64,000 nt of DNA from Brachynemurus nebulosus (lineage: Eukaryota > Arthropoda > Insecta > Neuroptera > Myrmeleontidae): the NCBI GenBank assembly GCA_035578155.1, contig JAPWDM010000003.1:18874916-18938915 (forward strand). The letters are read 5' to 3'. Below the pieces are notes generated by a model, which was not told where the DNA came from, did not search any database, and saw only the letters and a program-made list of their open reading frames with translations. Below are positions 50,394-61,650 of the stretch, in pieces. The translations under genes and the position numbers were made by a program. Within the stretch, counting starts at the first letter, position 1. Each line of letters opens with the position of its first letter.

Positions 50394-51688
50394 CCGTATT
50401 TTTTAGCGTATAATGCGCACCTTGAACACCAAAAATATTGTCCAAATTTCGTAGTGCGCGTTATACGCTGGATACAAAACTGAGTAGTTTCCAATTAAAA
50501 TATATCTAAGTTGATGTCTACAAATTTGAAAAAGAAAATGACAATAGAGTACTGTAAAACCGTCTAGACTCGGACAGGGGGTCTAGACCCGGACACTTTA
50601 CACCAATCTTCAAAGTAAGTAGTTTCTACATTAACCTACTACAATAAACATTTGTTCTTGACGTCATTAGAGAGAGAAAAACATCCTCTAAACAGCTGTA
50701 CCAATAAAAACTACGGATTTCAACTTTTACTATCTCATTTTACAGGATTACTAGTCTCTAGTTTTTCAAAGAAATAAAATGTGTGTCTAACTTAGACATG
50801 TAATTTTCGTCATAATTGTCATATTGTTTTAATTTTGATATGAATGTGTTCAGAATTTTATCGCGTATCATTTAATGATGTTTGAAAAGTTATAATCGAT
50901 GTATATATAAAAAAAATACATGCTATACATATACATACATCCGTTTAGACCTGGACACATCAGTTTATTACACTATAGCCGCGATTCGCACTGGCTGTAA
51001 CTACCACTATCCATACGTTATATTCCCGCCAGAATTACGCGATTTAAACCTCCTTCTGGTGTCTTATCGCATGTTTACTTCATAGAGAGGCATATTATGT
51101 GATGACCTCTCTCCCTTCCTACAAAATGTTTTGAAGCCTTTGACAGGTTCAAAGACATCAGACGATATAAAACACTGTCCTAACCCCGACGGGAGAGGTT
51201 AGTTTGCATGTTATTACATTATTTAAGTAAGTGTCCGGGTCAAGACGGATTTGGAGTGTAGACCCGGACACTTACTAATTATTTTTTTATTTTTTTTATT
51301 TTTACTTATAATGAAACAAATAGGTCAGGGTTATAACAAATAATATACGCTCTTTCTAATGGTAATACTTTTATTGGTGATATCTATGAAGGAAACATGT
51401 ATAAACATAAAATTATATCAAAACATGTAAAAAAGTATCCGCGTCTAGACGGTTTTACGGTATTACTATTAGTTTTAAATATTATTTTATTATTTTATTG
51501 CTTTCTTTCCAAATTATTTCATACAATCAGTTTATATATTAAAATTATTTTAGTTATTTAGATATTATATGATTCATTATTTTATTATCAAAACGGGATC
51601 CGCGTTATACGGCGAACATACAAAAATATTAAAAAAAAATCTTCAAAATTTTCGTGTGCGTGTTATACATCGGTGCCGGAAAATACGG
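50394..51688. mobile_element. TA-flanked TIR element, outer of a nested pair
   Basis: The left end CCGTATTTTTTAGCGTATAA pairs with the complement of the right (CCGTATTTTCCGGCACCGAT), followed by repeated gcgttatac motifs on both sides. TA flanks both ends (50392-50393, 51689-51690). Its interior is occupied by the element at 50552-51460. Confidence 0.8.
50552..51460. mobile_element. TA-flanked pogo-like MITE, inner of a nested pair
   Basis: The TIR CTGTAAAACCGTCTAGAC is matched at the right end with one change, and TA flanks both sides. The motif tagacccggacac recurs at 50584, 50946 (variant), 51228 (inverted) and 51257, as expected for subterminal protein-binding repeats. No transposase is present. 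Excision would restore a continuous outer element. Confidence 0.85.
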
Positions 51689-52544
51689 TATATCATTTAA
51701 TTTTTCAAAAAATTTATAATTAAATCCGAATGGTAAAATAATAGGATTATACTCATCACAAGTTTACGCTGCTAAGTATTTGAATGTATTTTTAAACCAA
51801 CATATATTATTTGTATTAACAAAAAGACGGGAAAATTTCCAACATAATCCAGAAAAAGCATTTGCTCACTGATGACGGGGAGTTGATTGAAATAAAATTT
51901 TTCATATGAAAAATATGTTGAGAATGTTTTGTTGGTTTGACTATTTGAAAATATGAAAATTACCACTATTGAATTTTCTCCCGAATAACAAACATTAATA
52001 AAATGCATATGCTCCATATTTGTATATATATGTACGTACGTACAGAGTGTTCAAGGTCGTATGAAGCACTAACCGGTTTTATATTTGAAATATGTACCGG
52101 TGTTTACTTCATATAATCTTGAACAAATTGTACATAGCTATATAGTACCATTATACCGACTGACGGCTAGACAGACGGACAAATGGATGGACAGACAGAT
52201 CATCTCCATTTTATGTTATCAGCAACCAAATGTTTGTTTGTTTGGTACTTATGTTGGTACAAATATGGACGAAGTGGGGATAAAATGCAGTATGGTGGTT
52301 CCAGCGGGTGTTGTTTACATAAAAATGGAAGGAACGTTTTTTTTTTTTTCATGGAAAAGGGAGCACTGTTTTATCCAATTAATAAACAAAGTGAGAGTAA
52401 AATAGCAGATCCCTTTTTCGATTTATTTGTTAATTCTTTGCTTCCCTGCATGTATGTTGTATATGATTTAGATTATATTTAATGGTTACGACGTCATTTT
52501 ATCAAAATTTTGACAAGTTTATTAGTAGTTATAATCTAAAGCAG
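51689..52544. other. No recognised gene
   Basis: The stretch 52150-52200 carries gacggacaaatggatggaca-type tetranucleotides. The two overlapping plus frames at 52085-52482 are not recognised. Confidence 0.45.
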
Positions 52545-52660
52545 CGCTTCTGAACCTTTTTTTTTTAGTTAGGACCCGGTATAATATCGGATAATTTTGT
52601 GCGGACCGGTTACATATAGGAACGTTTGACGATTACTATTTTTCTAAACTACATTTATAT
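52545..52660 (+). mobile_element. hAT-like terminus, partner not found
   Basis: cagcgcttctgaaccttttt followed by aggacccggt and gcggaccggt resembles the common hAT terminus CAGNGNTTCTNAACC with a following gcggaccc phrase. It leads into the degenerate array downstream. The opposite terminus was not located. Confidence 0.5.
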
Positions 52661-54530
52661 TTAATATGAATGGCCGTTTTTCGACATTAGAGAAACATTT
52701 AAAAGCAATTCTTTAATTTTAACCCTAGAATCTTACGTTGGTCTACGAGAAACGTTAATCATATATCGTCGTCAATTTAACGAATGGACTTTTTATGGAG
52801 AATTTTAGAGTTTATTTGCAAAAAATGTTTTTTTTACATAACAATACTACAAAAGCGAACAAAATATTTAAAAAAAATTGCATTTGGAAAAATTTTTTAA
52901 TATAAATATTTATTGATTTTTTTAATCTTTTTATCAAAGCATATTTTCAATATAAAAATTAAAAAATAGATAAATACATCAATTGTATCATAAGACATGT
53001 CTTTCAAATAATTAATTTATTAACTATTATGAGTCGGTGGATACGTGTAACTTTACAGAATGTGAAATTTCTCGGTCACAAATTATCCCGGAGATATGTA
53101 GTTATTTCCTCATTAGGTACATTTGTAAATTTTCTAAAATTTGTTAGTAATTTTTTCAATAAGATCTCAAAAAATAATAAAAATTAAAATATTTTCCACA
53201 AAATAAATTGTTAATCTTTTATTAAGTCACTTGAAACGCATTCTTTGGTTGATTCAATATATTAAAACTTCAGTATTATGTCGTCTCTATAAGTCAAACA
53301 GCTGTAATCATCTTTTACATTATCATTATCATTGAATAAGTTAATTATAAGATCCGTATCTTTAATAAGTTTTAGAAAAATTAGGAAAACTTTTATATGT
53401 AAAGTACAAAATCTTTAGAAAAAACACACGTTAATCATACATCGTCGTCAAATTGACGTACACTATTTTAATATAAACAAAACGACAGCTACTATAAACA
53501 AAATTGATACGTCTTTTGTGTTATCATAAGAAATAACTTAGATACCAGAAGTTTTAGAACACATAAGCAACGGCAAGTTGTAGTACTGGAGTAGGTAGAG
53601 AAGTTTGGTCGTTTAGATCGTCGTCAATTTGATGAGTACGTATGATTTTAGGGTTAAATAGAACTCTTGCAGCCTAGAATAATTTCCTCCATTAATTAAT
53701 TAAAATAACATTACGTCTTGTAATATGAAATGTCGTTTTCCAACCACTTCCTTGATCATGTAATTCAGACAAACATTGACACTATTTTGTGCATTACGTA
53801 AATGTTAAAAAGCAATTCTTTAGTCTTAAATATAATTTCTGTAGCTTGGAATCCTTTCCGCTATTAATTAAAACAACATTTGGTCTTGTAATATGAAATG
53901 TCGTTTTCCGACCATGTAATTCAGATAACTATTCACACACACTTTGTTAAGCACTGGAGAAATGTTCAAACGTAATTGTTTAATTCCAAATAAAATTCTT
54001 CTAGCCTGATATTTTGCCATTAAATAAAATAACTTTACAAAACTTTTTTGGGATGAAAGAGAATTCAATTTGTTATCTTATCTGGGGTAACTGGTTAAAA
54101 TAATAAATAAAATAGCTCTGGGTCGTGTAATACGAAATGCCGTTTTCCGACCAATTGGTCTGCCATGTAATTCATCAAAATATCAACACTTTCTTAAGCA
54201 TTAGAGAAATGCCTAAAAGTAATTTTTTAAATAAAATTCTTTCCGACCATTTCGTCTACCATCTTTCTACCATTCTTTAATTTTTAATTAGATTTCTTAT
54301 GGCGTGGAAACGTTTCTGCCATTTAACAAGAATAACATGAAGTTGAGTAACATCAAGTGTCGTTCTCCGACCACTTGGTCGATCATGTAACTCATAAAAA
54401 TATCGACATTTTTTTCAGCATTATAGATATACATATTTGAAAGTAATTATTCAATTTAAAATAGAATTCTTGTAGCCTGGAATCGTTTCCCCCACATTTG
54501 GTCGTGTAATATAAAATGCCTTTTTCCAAA
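52661..54530 (+). repeat. Degenerate tandem array interrupted by a piggyBac-like element
   Basis: The landmark cgttttccgacca recurs near 52673, 53735, 53906, 54143, 54241 and 54362, with tgtaatatgaaatg before it and gcctggaat-like phrases before that. Outside the insertion the units are about 165-235 bp. The unit spanning the insertion is restored when 52723-53653 and one TTAA are removed. Confidence 0.7.
52723..53653. mobile_element. piggyBac-like MITE at a TTAA target
   Basis: TTAA flanks both ends (52719-52722, 53654-53657). The termini are CCCTAGAATCTTACGT and, on the complement of the right end, CCCTAAAATCATACGT. Ends starting CCCTA next to a duplicated TTAA are characteristic of the piggyBac superfamily. 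The motif atcgtcgtcaatttgacg recurs three times (52768, 53446, 53625). There is no transposase in the 931-bp body. Confidence 0.85.
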
Positions 54531-55569
54531 TAACAAAAATTATTATGTGACTTTGAAAAACGTGGAATGAGAATAGGAATTGTACTTCCTTATTAGACAA
54601 ATTTGGTAACAACTTGGACGGAAAGTGATATTTCAGCCCTTGGATGTTTTCTGGCTGCGACAAATCGGTAATTTCCGACAATCAGTAATTATTAATTTAA
54701 ACTAACCACGACGTTTATTGTTTTTCCAGGTTCTCTTATTCGTGTTTTGGATTACCCTCAGAAATAATATTTTTCGTGTGAAAAGCAATAAAAAACAAAA
54801 AACAAAACAAAACAATGACTAAAAAGCTAACAATATTTTTATCTGTGGGATCTTTTATCATATTTATATCATCTAACATACTAAATGAGTGTTCCGCTAA
54901 TGGTATTATTGTTATGAGGCTGGTGTGAGTATGGGTGAGTTATTGGGTGAGTGGGAATTGTGCGGTGAGTAAGCTTCGTTGTATAAAATAACTTTTTTTT
55001 TTTTGTTATAAATAAATACATCAAATTACTTTTAACAGAGTTGTTCTCATGTGGCAGCATGTACATTATAATATAGGTATCATATGATTGGTTTTGCGGT
55101 TTTTTTTAAATAGTTTTTAAAAGATTATTATTTTTGATTTGATTACGTCAATTGTGCAGTCACGTCAGACACTGAATGATGTACAATATAGAGGTTTAAC
55201 GTGGAGAGGGATGTCAATGTTTTATTTGTAGTTTGCTTTTTAAAGTTGTCCTTTACAGTGGGGTAGCTAGATTCATTGCGCCTTGCGGGGATTTTGGCCT
55301 AAGCGTCCCTTCCGTCCAAGCAGCTCTGGTTGTTTTATTACACGGTGCAAGGGTGAACATGTTCTACTACGATGAATCGTTAAAGTTATGTTTAACACAG
55401 TCTTTTTTTGTGCGATTTTTATTTTTGTGACTTTTTAAATTAAAAAAAAAAATGTTCCTCAAAGTGCATAATGAGAATGGAAAGCAAGAAAAAGTGAGGT
55501 TTATTAAAAATAATGGTCTTCCATATTTTTGTTTATAACATGTAGAAATATCTAGAATGGTTACTTCAA
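54531..55569. other. No recognised feature
   Basis: AT-rich sequence. The plus frame at 55233-55430 is unrecognised. Confidence 0.45.
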
Positions 55570-55780
55570 ATAATAAAATAGATGGACATTTGGTTTGAAG
55601 AACATGTTTCAACGCGTTCAAGTCTAAGATGTTGTAACCTTCCGCTACAGCTTTATCGGCTGTTCTTTTCAGAGTTCCTCCGACGCCATCAGGTGCGTCT
55701 TTACGATTCCCTAGCTCTGAACAGTGCCATGAGAAGTGAATTTTTAGGTAAATTACTTTTAGATTACGACAGATTATTTC
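55570..55780 (-). pseudogene. Fragment of a transposon-associated protein
   Basis: On the minus strand the reading IYLKIHFSWHCSELG, then DAPDGVGGTLKRTADKAVAEG and CPSI, resembles a segment found in many uncharacterised invertebrate and fish proteins thought to be transposon-derived. From memory that segment reads FFEAGHGKG.PDGVGG.LKR. The usual GHGKG is changed to GNRKD here, and the match covers only about 65 codons. The frame continues to 55367 without further similarity. No matching upstream or downstream part was seen, so this is a decayed or isolated fragment. I base the call on motif recall and cannot name the transposon superfamily. Confidence 0.55.
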
Positions 55781-56649
55781 AGACATGTATTTATTTTTAT
55801 ATTGAGTAACAGGCAGAGTTACTCAACATATGCGAAGATAATTTTCGCGTTTTTCCACTGAAATATAGGTTTTAAATGTTCCCAAACGGTTAATATGGCA
55901 TGTCTAGTGTGAGGGAATGACGGATTTGAACAAACAGCACTGAAACCAATCGTATATTAACCTCAAATCGATTTAGCATTTTGTAAATGTATTGTACTCC
56001 CCAAAACAATAAAAATTATTAAAACATTCGAATAATACAATGACTTACCGTTAAATATAAACACTGAGGCAATGATAGAGAGAATTGTAATGTTGTAACT
56101 ATTTAACTCAAATATTTTTTTGCAGAAACTTCTTTCGGTATTACGAAAATTCGCCATCTTGACATCATTAGCAGTATTGCCAATTTTTAAAACTTAAATT
56201 TGCATTCAAAAATTTCAAACGTTACGATCATAAATCGGATATTTGTAACGCGGTGAGGGAATGATTTTATTTTAAGGGACATATGTTTAAATAGAATTAT
56301 ATTTTATACATATTTATTTTTGAGCAATAAAGGCTTAACTATACATTCAACACTTAGTTTCGAATATTTTAGTAATATTAAATTTACAAGAATATTAATA
56401 TATATGTGTTTTTTTAATTTTTTATTATTGATTTTGGACCAAGGGACAAGATGAGGGAATGACTTTCAGAGTAATAAATTAACCGTATTTTTTTTTATGT
56501 ATATATTATCTATATTTTTTTTTTTTAAAATATTAGTGCAGATACCTAGTAATTTAATAAAAATGTTACATTGATGATAAATCCAGACAACTTAACATGA
56601 ATGGCTCGGGACTGAAATTTCGACATTTGATGAGAAATACCCAGATATT
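55781..56649. other. No recognised feature
   Basis: AT-rich sequence with nothing matched. Confidence 0.5.
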
Positions 56650-57593
56650 GATTATTGTTTTTTTTTTTTTTTTTTTTTTTTTAAATTGGGGCACTGCTGC
56701 CGGTGGATGGCGCGGTCAGCAGTGTCCGACGGCATCGCCATCGACGGGCATGCGCCGCCAAAACGGGAAAATGATAAAAAGCGACACGTAAAGACAGGAA
56801 CACATAAATGCAATAGACAACGGACAAACATACACATGATAAAATTCACCGATGAGCCCTGCCATCCCAGGGATTCAAAACGAGCGGACAGTCCTTGGTG
56901 GCGGTACGCTAAGTACTAGCCAGAACGTCTGGTCACCAAGGACCGAAAACCAACGATGAAACTCCCTCCGAGGTGTAAAGGGCCCCGGAGTGGAGGAAAC
57001 CGACTAGAGACACACAATAATAAAAAAGAATAAAAAGTAAATATCACAGACTACATCACAGGACTCCACTGTACTCATGGGGGCCAGGAGCCACCCACCA
57101 GCACAATGGAGTAACAAACGATAGAAGAAACAAAATATCACAGACAATCATCACAGCAACCCACTACACTCATGGGGGGACTAAACCACCCAGTGGTGCA
57201 GTGGGGATCATAACAACGCTGCCGGAGGCCCACAGAGCCTCCATTAGCTAAATAACAAACAAAAACTCAACAAGAAAGGAAATAACAACAAAGAATAACA
57301 ACAGATTATCACAGTCAATATATATATATCACAATTAGCCCATTGCATTTCTGAGGGCCTAAAGCCGCCCAGGAGTACAGTGGGGATCACAACAACACCG
57401 CTAGAGGACCTCCAAGGGCCTCCAATGGTAGAAAAACACACAAACGGACAGAAAAACAATAACAAAATAAACTTACTGTGTTGTCTTATTCATTAACTAA
57501 CCATAGCCCCGTTAGCCTGCTAGCCAGCTAGCAGTTACCGCCGAGCACGACGAGGACGAGGGGTTGGATTTATGCCCGGCAAAGATTATTGTT
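56650..57593 (-). mobile_element. Poly(A) retro-insertion with target duplication
   Basis: GATTATTGTT occurs at both edges (56650-56659 and 57584-57593). The T-run of about 25 bases at 56658-56682 is a poly(A) tail on the minus strand. The body is far richer in GC than the window. It contains three related units with ctcatgggggg, ccaccca and cagtggggatca phrases (near 57074, 57171 and 57350). No long frame and no reverse transcriptase are present. It is a non-autonomous LINE-mobilised element or a processed RNA copy. The tail and target duplication are direct evidence of target-primed insertion. Confidence 0.85.
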
Positions 57594-57980
57594 AATTAGG
57601 AATATAAATTATTGGATCATTCTGCTTTTTACATATGTATATATTGCAATTTTTGGAATATTATAAAAATGAAATATTATATTGAAAATTGTTTTGATGT
57701 GTAAATTAATTTTTGTTTAGAAAAGCAACTTCTAGGGAAATTGTGAAGTTTTGAGTGATTTTAGTTACGTATTTTCTATGAAACTTTCGTTATGCGGTCC
57801 TTATCCACCGCACAAAGAGTCTTTTTTACAGTCTGTAACGAATTATATTTTTCACAGCTACTTACGCAGTGTTTATCCAATGCATAAAAAGAGGATATGT
57901 TGTATTTTAATTAGTATGAAGTAACGATTTGGAATATAAGTATGATTCACCAAACAAGAATCGAAGGTGTTATAACTATA
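57594..57980. other. Possible family O remnant
   Basis: 57760-57830 (ttatgcggtccttatccacc) resembles the right end of the pogo-like element at 27187-28126. Nothing else was seen. Confidence 0.4.
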
Positions 57981-58861
57981 AAGGGCAGGGTAAGGTATTA
58001 AAATAATTTTTTTTTGCAGTTTTTTTTTATTTTTTTAACTGAATGCATAATACCTCAAGAATATTGTCTCAAAATTTCAAGTTGATTGGAGCAAAGTTGA
58101 CGAAATTATAAGCATTTTTGTTGTTACCTGGCAGATGTTTCGCTCTCTATATATCTCTCTCTCTCTCAGTTATATTATAGAAATTTCAATGGAAGTACTA
58201 ACGTGTTTATACCTGTAATGTATATTTTGTCAGCGTAGGGTACAAAATTTAGTTTAGCAGTAAGTATTCTATATCAGTTTTATACAATAATTTTTAAGTG
58301 TTCAAAACTTTAAAGCGTTTTCCCCACAGCTCACGTTTTCAAAGTCGGTGCCCCTCATAACTTCAAAACTACAGCACCGATCCATTTGAAATTTTGAACA
58401 CTATTTCTGTACATAATTTACGAGGTAACGCTGGAGAATTTTCTCAAATTTGTCAATAATTTTTATTATACAATAACAAACTAGCCAATTTTTTTCGCAA
58501 AAATCGTGTTTTTCCGTTCTAAGTGTTCCAAAAAAGTGAAAAATTGAAATTTCGAAAAACCCTCCCAGCGTTACCTGAGGAAAATTATTATCTAACGAAT
58601 GAACTTTAATTTTTTTATTTTGGATGATCCAGCACCAAGTTATGAGGGGCACCGCAATTCTACTTTTTTTCCGAGACACGTTCGAATAATTGCTGCCATT
58701 ACTGTATTTTTTAACATTTCTTCGCGATAATTTTATACAATATTCTTCGAATGTTATACTTTAATGTACCAGTGGTTTTAATAAAGAAATTTTAACTGTG
58801 TCGTCACAAAAAAATAATAAAAACATGCTTTTTTTGTACGAATTAACCTTACCCTCTCCTT
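57981..58861. mobile_element. Foldback element family D, complete copy
   Basis: The ends AAGGGCAGGGTAAGGTATT and the complement of the right end (AAGGAGAGGGTAAGGTTAAT) pair. Inner segments pair again: gtgcccctcataactt with aagttatgaggggcac, and gaggtaacgctgg with ccagcgttacct. The left arm is about 95% identical to the solo arm at 23038-23575. A ctctctctctctctcag tract lies in the left arm. There is no coding capacity. Confidence 0.85.
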
Positions 58862-59247
58862 AAACTAACTCAGAGCAAAATTATTCGAGTTATTCGAAAA
58901 TTTTTGGTACTGTACTGTACGAAATGAAGAGCACACATGATGCTCTGTAATAATATATTTGATGCATTTTTTCCCAACAATAGACGGAAAAACTAAAAAA
59001 TGAACTGACTACTTTTAATATTTGCTCGAAGCGTTCTAAATATTGTTTATTCACTTCTACACATATACCAACGTATTAGTCAGTGCGCTCTTAACTTGTT
59101 AGTGAACTCTACTCGAATCGAGGTAACAGCTCGACGAACGGCTATGTACGAATAGCAGCAGTTGGTAATAGTTTCGAATAGTTCAGTGCTATAACTGAAT
59201 TTATTCATTTCTTTCTGTACTATTGGTACTGTATATAACTATAATAA
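58862..59247. other. No recognised feature
   Basis: AT-rich spacer. Confidence 0.5.
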
Positions 59248-59895
59248 TATCTCTGTCGCAGCGTCTGCACAACATAGCGAATTTCCAAAGTCTAGGCACT
59301 AATGGATTTCATATAACAACGTGTATCCATCTAAAATACGAGTAGTTTAACTTTTTAAAGGTAAAAAATTTTCAAAATTTGTTGGGTAGCTGATTTTTGC
59401 CATTTTTGGGACCCTAGAACTCTGGCGGACCTGATATAATATAACCTATATATTTACTTAAAATAGTTTAGCTCTCTAACAGTGAAGAAAATTACTTTTA
59501 TTTTGAAAAATGAAACACGTGTGAGTATCGTTATTATAGTGACAAAAATGATGAAGCATTTGTCTTAAAGAAATTCAGCAAATTTCCTAATTTTTTTCAA
59601 AAATGAGTTTACTTAGAACAATGGTTCCAAAGCTTATCTGATGTAATTTTTTACGTTCTTGTCGATAGTGTAAAAGAAAAATAAAAACTGAAGTCTGTCC
59701 AATTTTTGCAAAAATTACCAAAAATGGTGAAGAATTGTTAAAATTTTAGCTTCCAAAATCGAACGTGTCTGGCTGGCGAACTTATTCAAGTATTTGGGAT
59801 TTATTGCGTAGACGCACATACACATACACCTACATACACATACTCTGTTGAGAGCCGCTGTAATAGCTGAATTTCCACAATGGAAATTCTCTAAA
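59248..59895 (-). mobile_element. Dispersed element family C, copy 2
   Basis: On the plus strand it starts atctctgtcgcagcgtctgc and ends in agccgctgtaatagctgaat followed by the hairpin gaatttccacaatggaaatt. It is related along its length to the copy at 32365-32893, in inverse orientation. It carries an acacatacacctacataca tract. Confidence 0.7.
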
Positions 59896-60519
59896 ATGTT
59901 ATCTATATAGGTACTGTTGCAGTACTCACTCGCCCTATTTTGCCCTATATTTTTTTCTGTTTCTCTCTCATTCTTTTTAATGAATTGTTAAGTATTGTGG
60001 ATCTTTATTTGATCGAGTTGAGTGAAGAATGTTGAAGAGTGGTGATCATTTTTTTCTTCATTAGTGCCTTTTGGGTTGTATGTTTGTGTATTTTGATCTT
60101 GAAATTCATTCACAATACGTATTCTAATTATTATTATTATTATTTTTTTTATTGACTTTTTCCTCCGCAACGGCAAGTTGTGTTGTAAGGCAGTAGATGT
60201 AATGATTGAGAAATATTAAAGTCGTAAGAGGATGTAGTTTATTTATTTTGATCTTTTTACAGCAGGCAAAATTAAAATGAATCGGTTTTCAAAGTGGCAG
60301 ACAATCCTACTTAGGGTTCCGAGGAAAATTCTCGGACTATCTGTCCATGCGTTCGTCTATCACATCAGCATAATTTTTATATTTCCCGGCCTTTGAATAT
60401 GAAGTTTCGCTAAGTATCTCAGGAAATTATAAAAGTCGCCATCCACATTATTATTTTTCTAACTTTATTTTTACAATTAGATAATATAATTTTTTACTTC
60501 ATTATGATGTGAGTGGATG
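59896..60519. other. No recognised gene
   Basis: A (ATT)n-like tract lies near 60125-60145. 60310-60430 (cctacttagggttccgagga, ctatctgtccatgcgttcgt) resembles a widespread insect repeat segment. Confidence 0.45.
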
Positions 60520-60676
60520 CTAGGATTTGGCAAGTATGAGTCTGCAGCTGTCTTTTTAAGGAACTACGTTGATATTCATCCGGAATTGTGAAGGAAAACA
60601 ACAGAAAACCTCCACGAGCATAGCCGATTGTGGAATTTGAACCTTCGACCTACCGGTCCTGCAAGTGCCAGTACAC
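60520..60676 (-). repeat. Possible degenerate tRNA-related SINE
   Basis: On the minus strand the segment contains ggtcgaaggttcaaattcca, which resembles an internal Pol III B box (GGTTCRANNCC). It is preceded by aggaccggtag, as in tRNA-like repeats. No A box or tail was confirmed, so the call is weak. Confidence 0.35.
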
Positions 60677-61650
60677 AGTCAAAAAATTTGTGTTAAAATT
60701 AACACATTTTACATGTCCAGAACGGTCCACTCAATTTTTTATGTTATTTTAACACAAAGCAGATGCATCAAATCTTTACACAAGATTTGTGTCAATGATT
60801 TAACACACAAGGGAACATACATTTTGTGTTAATTTTTCACATTTATCAGAGTTAGTTGTTGTTAAACTTTTTTATTTAATATTTTACTTCCACTGTAGCT
60901 TAAGATATTTGAAAATCGTCAAAAATTATAACAATTTTGTTCATATATTATTATAAATGAGGCTCAAAGAACGCAAAGTAAGTCAATCCTTTGTAAAAAT
61001 TCTAACTTGTTTCTATACATATCTGCCAAAATATATATAATAAAAAAGATGAGAGTAGTTCTTATTATTAAACAAAACCGAAAAATTATGTTTTTTCAGT
61101 TATTTACGAATATAGTTTTATTAAACGTTTAAAAATGAAACAATTCTCTTACATTTTAAGGTTATTTTATTACAGATTTAGTCATAAAAATCATGTAAGT
61201 TTACTTACATGTAAGATTGTATATTATATAATACAATGTCAAATAAGCTTGCATGATTTTTTTAACTGAATCTGTGACAAAATAACCTTAAAATGTAAGA
61301 AAATTGTTTCATTTTTAAACGTTTAATAAAACTATATTCGTCAATAACTGAAAAAACTTATAATTTTTCGGTTTTGTTTAATAATAAGAACTACTCTCAT
61401 CTTTTTTTATTATATATATTTTGGTAGATATATATTCTAATGTAACTTACGTACTTATAACATTATTTTGCTTTACACAAATATTGTGTTACTTCTTTGT
61501 TGTTCAAAACAGGTTAACATATTTATTCTGTTAAATCGAAATTTGTGTTAATATTTTTGTTTAACACAAACATGAAATGTTACATTATCGCAGGATTATG
61601 TTACTTAATTAACACAAAAATGTTAACCACTAGTTTCTTTTTTTTACATA
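60677..61650. mobile_element. Element rich in TGTGTTAA motifs, with a central hairpin (family R)
   Basis: Clusters of TGTGTTAA or TTAACACA and variants lie at about 60691-60840 and 61483-61625, on both sides of the hairpin at 61019-61433. The outer ends (cagtcaaaaaatttgtgtta and the loosely matching right edge) pair only poorly. The layout suggests subterminal binding sites around a foldback core. The element class is not known. Confidence 0.6.
61019..61433. repeat. Long hairpin with ~185-bp arms
   Basis: The left arm 61019-61202 and right arm 61247-61433 are reverse complements at about 93% by eye. Shared blocks include agatgagagtagttcttatt and attttaaggttattttatta-like phrases. The spacer is 44 bp. 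Confidence 0.9.

Noticed and set aside
52085..52482. Two overlapping plus frames of about 100 codons
   Set aside because: They run through tetranucleotide-rich and T-rich sequence and match no protein I know.
56652..56849. Minus-strand frame ending in poly-lysine
   Set aside because: It reads into the poly(A) tail of the retro-insertion.
60640..60665. tRNA gene on the minus strand (B-box-like ggttcaaattcc)
   Set aside because: No cloverleaf, A box or acceptor stem could be built. Kept only as a weak SINE-like call.
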